Below, one piece after another: positions 9,240-17,437 of a stretch of DNA of 64,000 nucleotides (the stretch's first letter is position 1; the number at the start of each line of letters is the position of its first letter). Source of the stretch: CAYNJG01 sp964397295 (GTDB taxonomy: Bacteria; Planctomycetota; Planctomycetia; Pirellulales; Pirellulaceae); assembly GCA_964397295.1 (NCBI GenBank), contig CAYNJG010000001.1, forward strand, positions 1-64,000, read 5' to 3'. The position numbers and the translations under genes were made by a program. The notes beneath the pieces are model-generated. The model was not told the DNA's origin and did no database searches. It worked only from the letters and a program-made list of their open reading frames with translations.

Positions 9240-10178
9240 CTAGTTTGCGTGAGACTGAATCATCGCATTTCCAGACGTACTCGACAGCGTCGCCTGTTTT
9301 TCAATCGCTTCGCATCGAACAAACCCAAGGGCAATCGGGCATTCCAACTTCGGTGACCAACAGGCGCTAGTCACGGTTCCGACATTTTTTTCCTCAAGCA
9401 CTAACTCGGTGCCAACCTCGGGTACATCGCTACCATCAAACTTAAGTGATACCAACTGTTTGTTGACTCGTCCCAAAGCGTCGATTCTGGCGACGGTTTC
9501 CTGGCCGAGATAACAGCCCTTCGTGAAACTTATCGCCAATTTGTCACGATCGATTTCTTGCGGCAAGTTCTCGAGCGTGATGTCGCGACCACTGGCAGGA
9601 AACTTGGCTTCCAAGCGTGCCAGTTCAATTGTGTCGGAGCCCACGAGCAGGGCGCCCTTCTCGACGAGAAGTTCTGAAACGTCTGAATCCGCGGGCGCAA
9701 AAACCAGAATCCCGAATGGTCCGTTGCCGATGATGACGTTCGGATCCGCTAACGACGGTCGATGTTGAAGTGGCTCGGACAGTTTGGTTTCCAACGTCTG
9801 CTCAGCGATCGTAGTGGCCTTGGGTCCTGCGAGTAGATACGTATTGAGTTCGGACGTTTTGTCGACCAATTGCACATCTTCACGGATTAGGTACTTGTCC
9901 AGATGCGGAAGCAGTTGGTCAGCGAGTTGCGGATCCGTCGAAATCCAAACGGCCTCTTCCAAACAGAATAGCAGCGCATGGCAAAGCGTTTTGCCCTGTA
10001 CGTTCGTAAAGAACGCCTCGCAGCCACTACCCGGCGTGAGCGATTTGACATCATTCGTGCAGAGGTTGTGCAAGAACGTGTGCCGATCGTTACCACGTAC
10101 TTCTATCAGCGTCCGGTTTTCAATCAGTCCAAAAGCCGCAGCTTCGTAGAGTGCATCGTGGTTTGGGTTATTACTCAA
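9240..10178 (-). CDS. ygfZ: YgfZ/GcvT-domain tetrahydrofolate-binding protein
   Basis: A 312-residue protein with the YgfZ hallmark KGCYLGQE at about 220-227 and GRVNK shortly after. In E. coli, YgfZ is a folate-dependent helper of iron-sulfur cluster enzymes, and the motif cysteine is required. A longer reading frame upstream would add about 37 unlikely residues inside the DUF2088 gene. I choose the TTG at 10176-10178, which overlaps the upstream stop by eight bases and gives a start of (M)SNNPNHDALYEAAAFG, the usual family opening. The overlap suggests translational coupling. Function is confident; the start is moderately so. Confidence 0.87.
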   Translation of the reverse strand: MSNNPNHDALYEAAAFGLIENRTLIEVRGNDRHTFLHNLCTNDVKSLTPGSGCEAFFTNVQGKTLCHALLFCLEEAVWISTDPQLADQLLPHLDKYLIREDVQLVDKTSELNTYLLAGPKATTIAEQTLETKLSEPLQHRPSLADPNVIIGNGPFGILVFAPADSDVSELLVEKGALLVGSDTIELARLEAKFPASGRDITLENLPQEIDRDKLAISFTKGCYLGQETVARIDALGRVNKQLVSLKFDGSDVPEVGTELVLEEKNVGTVTSACWSPKLECPIALGFVRCEAIEKQATLSSTSGNAMIQSHAN

Positions 10179-11391
10179 CGGCTTCTTTCTTAGCGATAGA
10201 TACGTGTTGTGCGTTTTCGAGTGCGAGACAAGAGTCGAATTGCGACGAAAGTTTGGCGATCTCTTTGGGGTCGGAAACGTAGGCCACACCCAGATCTTCT
10301 ACGTCCCGCTCATTGAGTTCGCTTAGCAAGTAAACTCTCACCCGCTGCAAAGCGCGATTTAGGCGTGCCGCTGACATGGCGTCGGCGGTTGCTTTGCGTT
10401 TGATGGCGATGTCGGCAGATTCGTAGTCGTCCGACTGAGCGAGGCGTCGGAGTGCCGGACCGGGCTTTGCCTTGAGCTGACTGCAAATTGCGATTGCGCC
10501 GTCAACTTCAACTGCATCAAGCAATTGGTCGATCGTGCGAGTAACGTTGTCCCACGTTTGTTGTTCTGGGCCACCGCCAATTCCTGCGACGACGAGATTC
10601 GCGGGCTGATCGACTTTCACCTCCCAAGCTTCCTTCAACAATTCGTTGCCACGATCCCAAACGGCTTGTGGTAATCCAGACAGCACATGCATCGCTTGGT
10701 TGTTTCCCGCTGGCACCAATTGGACGACGAATTGAATTCCCATCATCCAACCCGCTTCCTCGCATTCGGCCAATTGCTTTGCTTTCTTTTTCTCCGACGC
10801 GGCTGACATGTTTTTGTGAAATCGTTCTTGCATTTCGACATCGGAAAAAGCAGGAAACCAACTTCCATGTAACCCTTCGCTCACGCCTTGGACACCGATC
10901 GGCAAAACAAAATCAGCATCACAGAGTTCACGATTCACATAGATCGCATTGTCGTCTTTGGATGCACCTAAAAAGCTAAGCTGTTCTCGGTTGCCAGGAT
11001 CGTGTTGTGAAATGGTAACTCGCTCGGCCACACCATCATCGAGCTGGCTGAGTAACTTCTTGTCAGATACGCCACGATCATTGGGAATGCGGACAATACG
11101 AATGAGTTCAGGTGGCACACCCGCGTCCATGATGCCTCGAATGGCGCCGGCCAACAGTTCCGCCGCACACGGCATTTCCGGCTGCAACGCGATTGCGACG
11201 GAATCGTCCGCCAGCACGATACGGTCCATTGATGGAAACTGAAGCGGTTCCTTCAACGAAGCCAACACCGCTTCGGCAACGTTTGGCAGCGGATCGCCGA
11301 CTGGGGCTGCAGGTTCATCGAGCACAGCGCCGTCGCGAAGTTCTAGTGATACTTCGCCACTGTTGCCGAATCGCAGTTTGGACGTGGTCAT
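10171..11391 (-). CDS. DUF2088 / LarA N-terminal-like protein
   Basis: About 406 residues from the ATG at 11391; an earlier start at 11418 adds nine residues. The first half resembles the LarA-N/DUF2088 fold seen in lactate racemase: a DRIVLADDSVAIAL strand, then AIRGIMDAGVPPELIRIVRIPND, and ADFVLPIGVQGVSEGLHGSW. In LarA this domain carries the nickel-pincer cofactor, attached to a lysine. I could not place that lysine or the two catalytic histidines of LarA with confidence, so a racemase activity is not established. It is the first gene of a tight minus-strand operon with YgfZ and an ABC exporter. No larB/C/E cofactor genes are in the window. Confidence 0.7.
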   Translation of the reverse strand: MTTSKLRFGNSGEVSLELRDGAVLDEPAAPVGDPLPNVAEAVLASLKEPLQFPSMDRIVLADDSVAIALQPEMPCAAELLAGAIRGIMDAGVPPELIRIVRIPNDRGVSDKKLLSQLDDGVAERVTISQHDPGNREQLSFLGASKDDNAIYVNRELCDADFVLPIGVQGVSEGLHGSWFPAFSDVEMQERFHKNMSAASEKKKAKQLAECEEAGWMMGIQFVVQLVPAGNNQAMHVLSGLPQAVWDRGNELLKEAWEVKVDQPANLVVAGIGGGPEQQTWDNVTRTIDQLLDAVEVDGAIAICSQLKAKPGPALRRLAQSDDYESADIAIKRKATADAMSAARLNRALQRVRVYLLSELNERDVEDLGVAYVSDPKEIAKLSSQFDSCLALENAQHVSIAKKEAVE

Positions 11392-11567
11392 AGTTTGTTT
11401 CCACTCGGGTGATAGCACCCACTATTTTCGGCTTCTAGGAACCACCGTCAATGAGCCCTGGTTCTAACATTGCCCACGATCTGCCGTTCAGCGACAATTC
11501 TGATGTCTTGGCGTTAGTCGGACGATTTATCTGGAGTTTCGTATTTATGTTGATCGAGCCTGAAACA

Positions 11568-14033
11568 ATGAAGAAACGGACCGAAATAGCGATCGCGTTC
11601 GCGTTTCTGTTGATGATCGGTTGTGCGAAGCCTCCGAGTGACGTTGTCAACACTAAGACGAAAGAAGTCAAAGCAAACGGCTCGGCTACCGTGGCAGATG
11701 CACAGACTCGTACATCTTTGGCGACTAAAGATCTTCCGTTGCTTGCCCGCTATCAAAAGGCGGATGCCTACAGCGAGCGCGCCACGTTGACGCTCACATA
11801 CCGCTTGGAAGACGGTCGCAGTGAAGAAAGTTTGACGCGAATCGAAACGCGATTTGCAGGTGCGAACCGAATCAACCTACGGGTCTCCAGCGAAGACAAT
11901 CAAGTCGTCATCACCAGCGACGGAAAACAGATCACGACGAAGATCATCGATCCAGTCACTGAAAACTTTGACGGTCAGATCGTCGTCCGCGACGCGCCCG
12001 AGAAACTCTCGATGTCGCATATGTACGAAGTCACCGAATTGATCGACCCTATTTCCCCGAACGAGATACTCAGTGCTCTGCTCGGCGTACCCGCGGGCTT
12101 AGACGTCTTACCGCTAGGTATGATACTTGGCGAAGGAAAGCTCTTCGAACTTGCCAGTGCCGCAAGTCGACACGCTTCGCTGGGCACAAAGAGCCTGCCT
12201 GGTCGTGGTCTCACTTGCGAAGTCATCGAAGCCTCCGCAGCGGAAGGCGATTATCGGTTTTGGATCGCCGACAATACATTGCATCGAATTGAGTTTCCGC
12301 CACTCACAGAAAACCAAATGCCAGGCGTACGGCAAATGGAACTGGTAGTGGACTTGGAAGAAGTTGCCTTTGCTGCCGCCGACAGTGATTTTCATGTCGA
12401 CCCCAACGGAACGAAGGTTCGACATTTTGTGCTGCCGCCCATTCCGCCAGCAACCGACAAATTGGGCGAATCAATGCGCCGCATGTCGTTCCTGAATCGT
12501 GGCGGCAAAGAAGTGGCCATTGAGAACAATGACGAGCAAATCACGATCCTTGTTTGGTTCCACGATCATCCGGCGAGTCGCATGATTCTTGAATCGGTTG
12601 AACAAGTCCGACTTCGCAATCGCAGCGATCGAGTGCGATTCGCAGCGGTTGCTGCCGAGTCGTCTGCGACATCTGCGCTATTGGAGCAATGGAAGGTCGG
12701 TACGGCCTGGCTGCAAGACAATCAGGCCTTAGGGCGCGATTTGATGAATATCACGCAGGCGCCAACGATTGTGGTGCTCGGTCCGAAAAACACGATTCAG
12801 TATTTCGAGGTCGGAGCAAACCCCAATATCGGCGCCGATGTGGCTGTGGTTATCGAACGGTTGCTTGCGGGACAAAACGTTGCCGAATCTGCGCGATCTC
12901 TTTCCGAAGAAGCGAAACAATCCTACGACCGCTTACTGGCACGAGCAAAACTGGGGGACGGCTGGGTCGAGGAAATCGATTCAAAAATACCCGCGGCGAG
13001 CAGTCCGAAAACGCTGACGCTAACGAAGCGCTGGAGTAACACAAAAATCAAGGAACCGGGCAACATGTTGGTCGTGCCTGGCCGGCGAAAGCAGATCCTT
13101 GTCGTCAATGGCTGGAATAGGCTTGCCCTGCTGGATACCGATGGAAAACTCGAGCGTGAAATCGAACTGCAACTTCCACCCGACGAAGGAATCAGCATGC
13201 TTCGCGCTGGGTCGGACGGAAAAAACCGAGCTCTGATTGCATGTGCGTCCCGTGGTGGAAAGCAAGCGTTCGTATTCGACTTCGCGGGAAAGTTGGTCAC
13301 ACAATACCCCAAGGCTAACCAGCAGTTTTCCATTAGCGACATTGCCATTCACGACATCGAACAGGACGACGAACCAGAATTGATTGTCGGTTGGCAGGGC
13401 AGTGGAGGCGTGCACGGAGTGGGCCTCGATGGCAAGCGCCCCTGGGTGAACCAAGCCGCGCCGGGAGTCATTTCCATAGCGGCTGTAAGAGACGAAAGCT
13501 CTGGCAGTGATCGGCGACCGATCCTCGTGGCTGGCGAAACGGGACTTCTGTTTTTAGTTGACGAAGAAGGTAAAACACTTCGCGAAGTTCGATTGGACCA
13601 GGTGGTCCATCGGCTTGTAAGCTGGCCCGGCACCGTCAACGGGTTTGCTGCGATCTTATCTCCGAAAGGCTCGTCTATTGGTAGCGCCACGTACGTTGGA
13701 GTCTCAACTTCCGCACTTGGCGGTCGTGTATTCACGGGCGTTGATAGCAATTGGAAATCGGTTTGGACGTACTCAATGCCGGGCGGCGTCTATCGGCATC
13801 AGATCGACTACCCTCAATCCATCGAGTTGCCGAACATTGGATCAACTTGGTTGATTCCTGGCCCGGATGGTTCCATTCACTTTGTCAGCGCCAACGGTGA
13901 GTTTCGCGATGGCTTCTATGTCGGCAAACATCTGCGAGGGGTTGGTGCAACTTTGGTCGATGACGAGCCTGTCTTGGTTTATGCGACCGATGATGGCGTG
14001 GAAGCATTCACGGTTCGAGAAAAAGCCAAGTAA
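11568..14033 (+). CDS. Large lipoprotein: LolA-like, thioredoxin-like and beta-propeller regions
   Basis: An 821-residue protein if the ATG at 11568 is used. That start gives a clean lipoprotein signal, FAFLLMIGC, with Cys19 as the lipidated residue; an ATG at 11451 would bury it behind 39 residues. Residues about 50-290 read like an outer-membrane-lipoprotein-sorting (LolA/DUF2092) fold. Residues about 320-430 look like thioredoxin with a conserved cis-proline stretch (QAPTIVVLG), but the active site is WFHDHPAS, lacking both cysteines. From about 500 onward are propeller-like repeats with FG-GAP or PQQ-like strands. It probably sits on the periplasmic face as a binding protein. The domain calls beyond the lipobox are inference. 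Confidence 0.7.
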   Translation: MKKRTEIAIAFAFLLMIGCAKPPSDVVNTKTKEVKANGSATVADAQTRTSLATKDLPLLARYQKADAYSERATLTLTYRLEDGRSEESLTRIETRFAGANRINLRVSSEDNQVVITSDGKQITTKIIDPVTENFDGQIVVRDAPEKLSMSHMYEVTELIDPISPNEILSALLGVPAGLDVLPLGMILGEGKLFELASAASRHASLGTKSLPGRGLTCEVIEASAAEGDYRFWIADNTLHRIEFPPLTENQMPGVRQMELVVDLEEVAFAAADSDFHVDPNGTKVRHFVLPPIPPATDKLGESMRRMSFLNRGGKEVAIENNDEQITILVWFHDHPASRMILESVEQVRLRNRSDRVRFAAVAAESSATSALLEQWKVGTAWLQDNQALGRDLMNITQAPTIVVLGPKNTIQYFEVGANPNIGADVAVVIERLLAGQNVAESARSLSEEAKQSYDRLLARAKLGDGWVEEIDSKIPAASSPKTLTLTKRWSNTKIKEPGNMLVVPGRRKQILVVNGWNRLALLDTDGKLEREIELQLPPDEGISMLRAGSDGKNRALIACASRGGKQAFVFDFAGKLVTQYPKANQQFSISDIAIHDIEQDDEPELIVGWQGSGGVHGVGLDGKRPWVNQAAPGVISIAAVRDESSGSDRRPILVAGETGLLFLVDEEGKTLREVRLDQVVHRLVSWPGTVNGFAAILSPKGSSIGSATYVGVSTSALGGRVFTGVDSNWKSVWTYSMPGGVYRHQIDYPQSIELPNIGSTWLIPGPDGSIHFVSANGEFRDGFYVGKHLRGVGATLVDDEPVLVYATDDGVEAFTVREKAK

Positions 14034-14054
14034 CTCGACGCGGCCTTATGTTGC

Positions 14055-14333
14055 TTAGCCGTAGAAGCACAAATACGCGGTGGCTTGCTTGACTTGCAGT
14101 TGGAACTTCTCGTTTGCAGCAACTTCGAATTCGCTTCCGGCGGGAAATGACTCGAACGCATCGCTTCCGGGTAGCTTCACTAACAGTTCGCCCGAGACGA
14201 CTTTCATCCGTTCGTTCTCGCTGGTCCCAAACTCGTACTCGCCGATGGCCATAACGCCGGCGGTGGCTTTGCCTTCACTATTTTCGAATGCGATCGAAGT
14301 GACGTTTCCGTCGAAGTATTCGTTAACTTTCAT
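14055..14333 (-). CDS. ppnP: Pyrimidine/purine nucleoside phosphorylase (PpnP)
   Basis: A 92-residue single cupin of the DUF1255 family, the exact usual length. Key stretches are MKVNEYFDGNVTSIAF, MAIGEYEFGTSENERMKVV and FPAGSEFEVAANEKFQL, ending YLCFYG. PpnP in E. coli splits purine and pyrimidine nucleosides with phosphate in the cytosol, serving salvage. It lies 25 bases downstream of thymidine kinase on the same strand, which fits a small nucleoside-salvage operon (tdk-ppnP). It converges with the large lipoprotein gene at its 3' end. Confidence 0.93.
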   Translation of the reverse strand: MKVNEYFDGNVTSIAFENSEGKATAGVMAIGEYEFGTSENERMKVVSGELLVKLPGSDAFESFPAGSEFEVAANEKFQLQVKQATAYLCFYG

Positions 14334-14358
14334 GGTTTGCTCGTGTGTATATGCCTAG

Positions 14359-14964
14359 TTATTCGAACGGAAGTTCTCGTTGCGAACGAGTTGCGATGCC
14401 TTCTGCGTGATGCTTGCGGCAGACGGAAAGGTAACGCTCGTTCCCGCCAACTTCAACTTGCGATCCTTCTTTTACTGCTTTTCCATCGGGTCCAATCCGC
14501 AGGACCATGGTCGCTTTTCGTCCGCAGTGGCAGATCGTTTTAATCTCGTTCATCGTATCTGCCCACGCAAGCAAGTATTGGCTGCCTTCGAAAAGTTCAC
14601 CGCGAAAGTCCGTACGCAATCCGTAGGTCAGCACGGGAACTCCCAACTGATCGGCGATGTCGCAAAGTTGAGCTACTTGTTTTCGTGTTAGAAACTGTGC
14701 CTCGTCAACGAGTACGCAATGAATGGGTTCTCGCTCAGTCTCTTCTTCCACGATCCGAAGTAAATCATCAACTTGCGAGAACGTTCGGGCGTCACCTTCC
14801 AATCCAATCCGCGAATGAATTCGACCCGATCCGTGAAGCGTATCGATCTCGGGCGTCAGCATAAGCGTATGCATTCCGCGCTCGCGATAGTTGTAGCTTG
14901 ATTGCAACAAGACCGTCGACTTGCCAGCATTCATAGCTGAGTAATAAAAATAGAGCTTCGCCAC
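14359..14964 (-). CDS. tdk: Thymidine kinase
   Basis: A 201-residue type II thymidine kinase of normal length. The P-loop is SAMNAGKS (9-16), and the catalytic glutamate lies in VDEAQF (Glu88). The structural zinc site is formed by Cys145, Cys147 and Cys182 with the nearby CRKHH stretch. It phosphorylates thymidine with ATP in the cytosol for dTTP salvage. The adjacent ppnP gene supports salvage. No binding-site residues appear to be missing. Confidence 0.96.
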   Translation of the reverse strand: MAKLYFYYSAMNAGKSTVLLQSSYNYRERGMHTLMLTPEIDTLHGSGRIHSRIGLEGDARTFSQVDDLLRIVEEETEREPIHCVLVDEAQFLTRKQVAQLCDIADQLGVPVLTYGLRTDFRGELFEGSQYLLAWADTMNEIKTICHCGRKATMVLRIGPDGKAVKEGSQVEVGGNERYLSVCRKHHAEGIATRSQRELPFE

Positions 14965-15081
14965 GATATGCGGTGCCTTGTAGCGTGAAGAGTACGACCA
15001 TCACATGGTACGAAGATTCGCGATGATGCGTTACCCCGTGCCAGCGTTTGAACTGGTGCTATGTGTTGCCATTCCCGTTAC

Positions 15082-15882
15082 TCACAACAAGTCGTTCTCG
15101 ACACCGCATTTCGGGCAATTCGTATATCCAAAGAAGTTTCGAAGCCATTGCGCACAGCGGGGGTGGCCGTGGTTCTCACACAGTTGCACCAAGTGACCAG
15201 CAGTCGAACCCGGCGGAAAGTCCGACCTCGGTCTTACCTTTACACCGTTAACGAACCTCGCGATCGGCGTTGCGTAGCACGGGTCGTGGTCTTTGTTCAC
15301 ATGCAAGTATTCGTCCGGATTGATAGAGTCCGTAGCGAGGACCATGAGCCCACATGAGAGGAACTTTTCAGAACAGGAGTTACATTCCTGTTGGTCTTCT
15401 TCGAGTCCCTGATCCAGTCGCCATCCTAGCTCGCGGTCGCCAGATAACCCTGCGATCGCCACTAATAATTGCAACACTCCGTATCCGTCAGAGAACTTCT
15501 GTTGAAGAAGCGTGACCGCTTGCTTTTCAGCCCGTTTCAATGAGGCGTTAAAGCTGGCTATTTCAGTTTCGTGCAAGCTCTCAGGGAGTGGTCCGCGTTC
15601 GAGGCTTATCAAGCCCACGAGAATGGAAATGAAGATTTGGTGGGCCGGTGCTTGTTGATCGAATACTTCGATCAAGTGAGGCACCGCAATACAGGTCGCG
15701 TCCCAAGCGGTTCTCTGGTGGTAGATCTGATCGTCGATCTTTCCTAAGGCATCATCACGATCGGCTAAGCTGGAACTTGTGTCTCGCAGAACGCCCAAAG
15801 TCTCTGGCAACGAACCTGTAACGTAGTTGTAGTCGAGTTCATCCCACCTGTCAGAATCCAGTGATACGACGTTGAGTGACAT
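15082..15882 (-). CDS. Hypothetical helical protein with C-terminal cysteine pairs
   Basis: A 266-residue soluble protein. The N-terminal half looks like alpha-helical repeats (about 20-150), including a W-D-x-T segment (HQRTAWDATCIAVPHLIEV) that recalls HEAT-like proteins sometimes found as immunity or contact-dependent partners. Three cysteines cluster at about 168-177 (CNSCSEKFLSCG), and a terminal knuckle, NCPKCG, sits near the end, so it may bind zinc. There are no transmembrane segments. It lies alone between the tdk and PQQ genes. I do not recognise the family; an immunity role is only a guess from overall shape. Confidence 0.6.
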   Translation of the reverse strand: MSLNVVSLDSDRWDELDYNYVTGSLPETLGVLRDTSSSLADRDDALGKIDDQIYHQRTAWDATCIAVPHLIEVFDQQAPAHQIFISILVGLISLERGPLPESLHETEIASFNASLKRAEKQAVTLLQQKFSDGYGVLQLLVAIAGLSGDRELGWRLDQGLEEDQQECNSCSEKFLSCGLMVLATDSINPDEYLHVNKDHDPCYATPIARFVNGVKVRPRSDFPPGSTAGHLVQLCENHGHPRCAQWLRNFFGYTNCPKCGVENDLL

Positions 15883-15908
15883 TCTATTCCCCTAGTTGAT
15901 CGCGAGAA

Positions 15909-17171
15909 CTACGAAGCGTTCAACGCCACGCAAGCCCCTTCTTCGGTGCTGCGAATATAAACGCGGCCGTCGCTAAACGCTGGCGTTGACCAGCATTTGC
16001 CGTCTAGAACTTTCGTTCGAGAGATCTCTTCGTAGCTTTGTGGTTCGGCTTTTACGATGACTAGTTCACCCGCATCCGAAAGTACAACCAACTTGTCGCC
16101 AACCAGAATACAGTTACCGGGGCCAAATCCACGCTGCGACCATTTGATTTCGCCAGTAGACATTTCAACGCACTGAAGCGGCGCCTTCCCGTATTTTTTG
16201 AACTCGAAGATCCCGTAGATGTAGCCGTCGCGTACCAACGGTGTGCTCCAGTGGTTCATCAGTTTATTTGGTTTCAACCAAACTTTTTCGGCCTCCGGTT
16301 CGCCTGTGACTTTGAATAGTCCCGCGCCGACGCCGTATCCAGCCGAGCAGTAAACTTGATTGCCTTCTGTGATCGGAGAAGCAGCGGTGGAAACACTGAA
16401 TTTGAACTTGCGGCGCCAAAGTTCCTTTCCGGTCGTCGGTTCGATACTGACTAAGCCGGACTTCATGAAGAAGATGATTTGCTTCTTGCCCTCGATATGA
16501 GTGAGGTGCGGAGTGGCATGCGTCATGGTTTCATCGCCACTCTTCCAAATCACATCGCCAGTGTTTTTGTTGAATGCAAGAAAACTATTTCCTGCTCCGC
16601 CGCCCGCCACATAAATGACTTCGCCATCGAGCAACGGTGACGTTGCATTTAGCCATTTGATGTTCCGGCCTTCGAATTCTTTTTCGATGTCTTTCTGCCA
16701 AACGATGTCGCCCGTTTTTGCATCAAAGCAAGACAGCAACAGGTACGAATCGTAAACGTAGACATGTTCGCCATCGGTCGATGGAGTTGATCGTGGTCCG
16801 TCGCCGCCTTTGTTTCCAGGTGCGCCGGCGCCGCCACCGCCTTGATCGTATTCACTCGAACCAAGTGGTTGACGCCAGATTTCGTCGCCGGTAGCAGCAT
16901 TCAACGCCACGCACTCTTCGCGTTTGCTCGCTTCGTCGACGACTAAGGTAAACGCGCGGCCATCAGCAATGGCGAAGGAACTGAACCCCAGCGGCGTGGG
17001 AGCTTTCCAAATTGATTTGGGGGCAATCGAATCCGCAATGGTCTCGCCAGACTTACCGTCTCCGACGATGCCACGATACTGCGGCCAATCTTCGGCTATG
17101 GCTGAATGACAGACACAAGACAGAAACAAACTGATGATGATTTGGCACATTAAAGCGGGACGATTCATCAT
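15909..17171 (-). CDS. Secreted PQQ-like beta-propeller repeat protein
   Basis: A 420-residue exported protein. A signal peptide covers about residues 1-26, with cleavage likely after SAIA and the mature end starting EDWPQYRG, the standard opening of planctomycete PQQ-like repeat proteins. The remainder is a series of propeller blades with repeated phrases such as CVALNAATGDEIWRQ, LSCFDAKTGDIVWQ and AFNKNTGDVIWK. These blades bind no visible cofactor, and the BamB-like fold often serves as a protein-binding platform. It diverges from the candidate selenoprotein gene across 188 bases, so the two may share regulation. Confidence 0.85.
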   Translation of the reverse strand: MMNRPALMCQIIISLFLSCVCHSAIAEDWPQYRGIVGDGKSGETIADSIAPKSIWKAPTPLGFSSFAIADGRAFTLVVDEASKREECVALNAATGDEIWRQPLGSSEYDQGGGGAGAPGNKGGDGPRSTPSTDGEHVYVYDSYLLLSCFDAKTGDIVWQKDIEKEFEGRNIKWLNATSPLLDGEVIYVAGGGAGNSFLAFNKNTGDVIWKSGDETMTHATPHLTHIEGKKQIIFFMKSGLVSIEPTTGKELWRRKFKFSVSTAASPITEGNQVYCSAGYGVGAGLFKVTGEPEAEKVWLKPNKLMNHWSTPLVRDGYIYGIFEFKKYGKAPLQCVEMSTGEIKWSQRGFGPGNCILVGDKLVVLSDAGELVIVKAEPQSYEEISRTKVLDGKCWSTPAFSDGRVYIRSTEEGACVALNAS

Positions 17172-17305
17172 GACCTCTTCGTGGAAAGCAACAAGTTCGC
17201 AGAATTTCGAGAAGCCACACGTTGCACAATCGCTTTGGTCCAGTCAATGCACCGGGAAGCAGACACGTGAATTTAGGCCAAATTTGCCCGAATCTGCGTC
17301 GGAAC

Positions 17306-17332
17306 TTGAATTTTAGACATAATGTCTATATC
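17306..17332 (+). promoter_or_regulatory. Palindromic operator between candidate promoter boxes
   Basis: TAGACAT-A-ATGTCTA (17314-17328) is a 7-bp perfect inverted repeat with a one-base centre. It lies between TTGAAT (17306-17311, a possible -35) and TATATC (17327-17332, a possible -10), spaced 15 bases. The core ACAT-N-ATGT resembles sites bound by BlaI/MecI/CopY-type repressors. It lies 31 bases before the first possible ATG of the coiled-coil gene. The palindrome is seen directly; the promoter boxes and the regulator are inference. Confidence 0.45.
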
Positions 17333-17437
17333 GTTGAGTGGGGAACGAGACGATAAGATATGGTGGAGCAAAGCCGCGCTTACCAATCTTTCAACGTTAG
17401 AACCTTTCTACGCAATTTCACTACGCAACGAGCCAGT

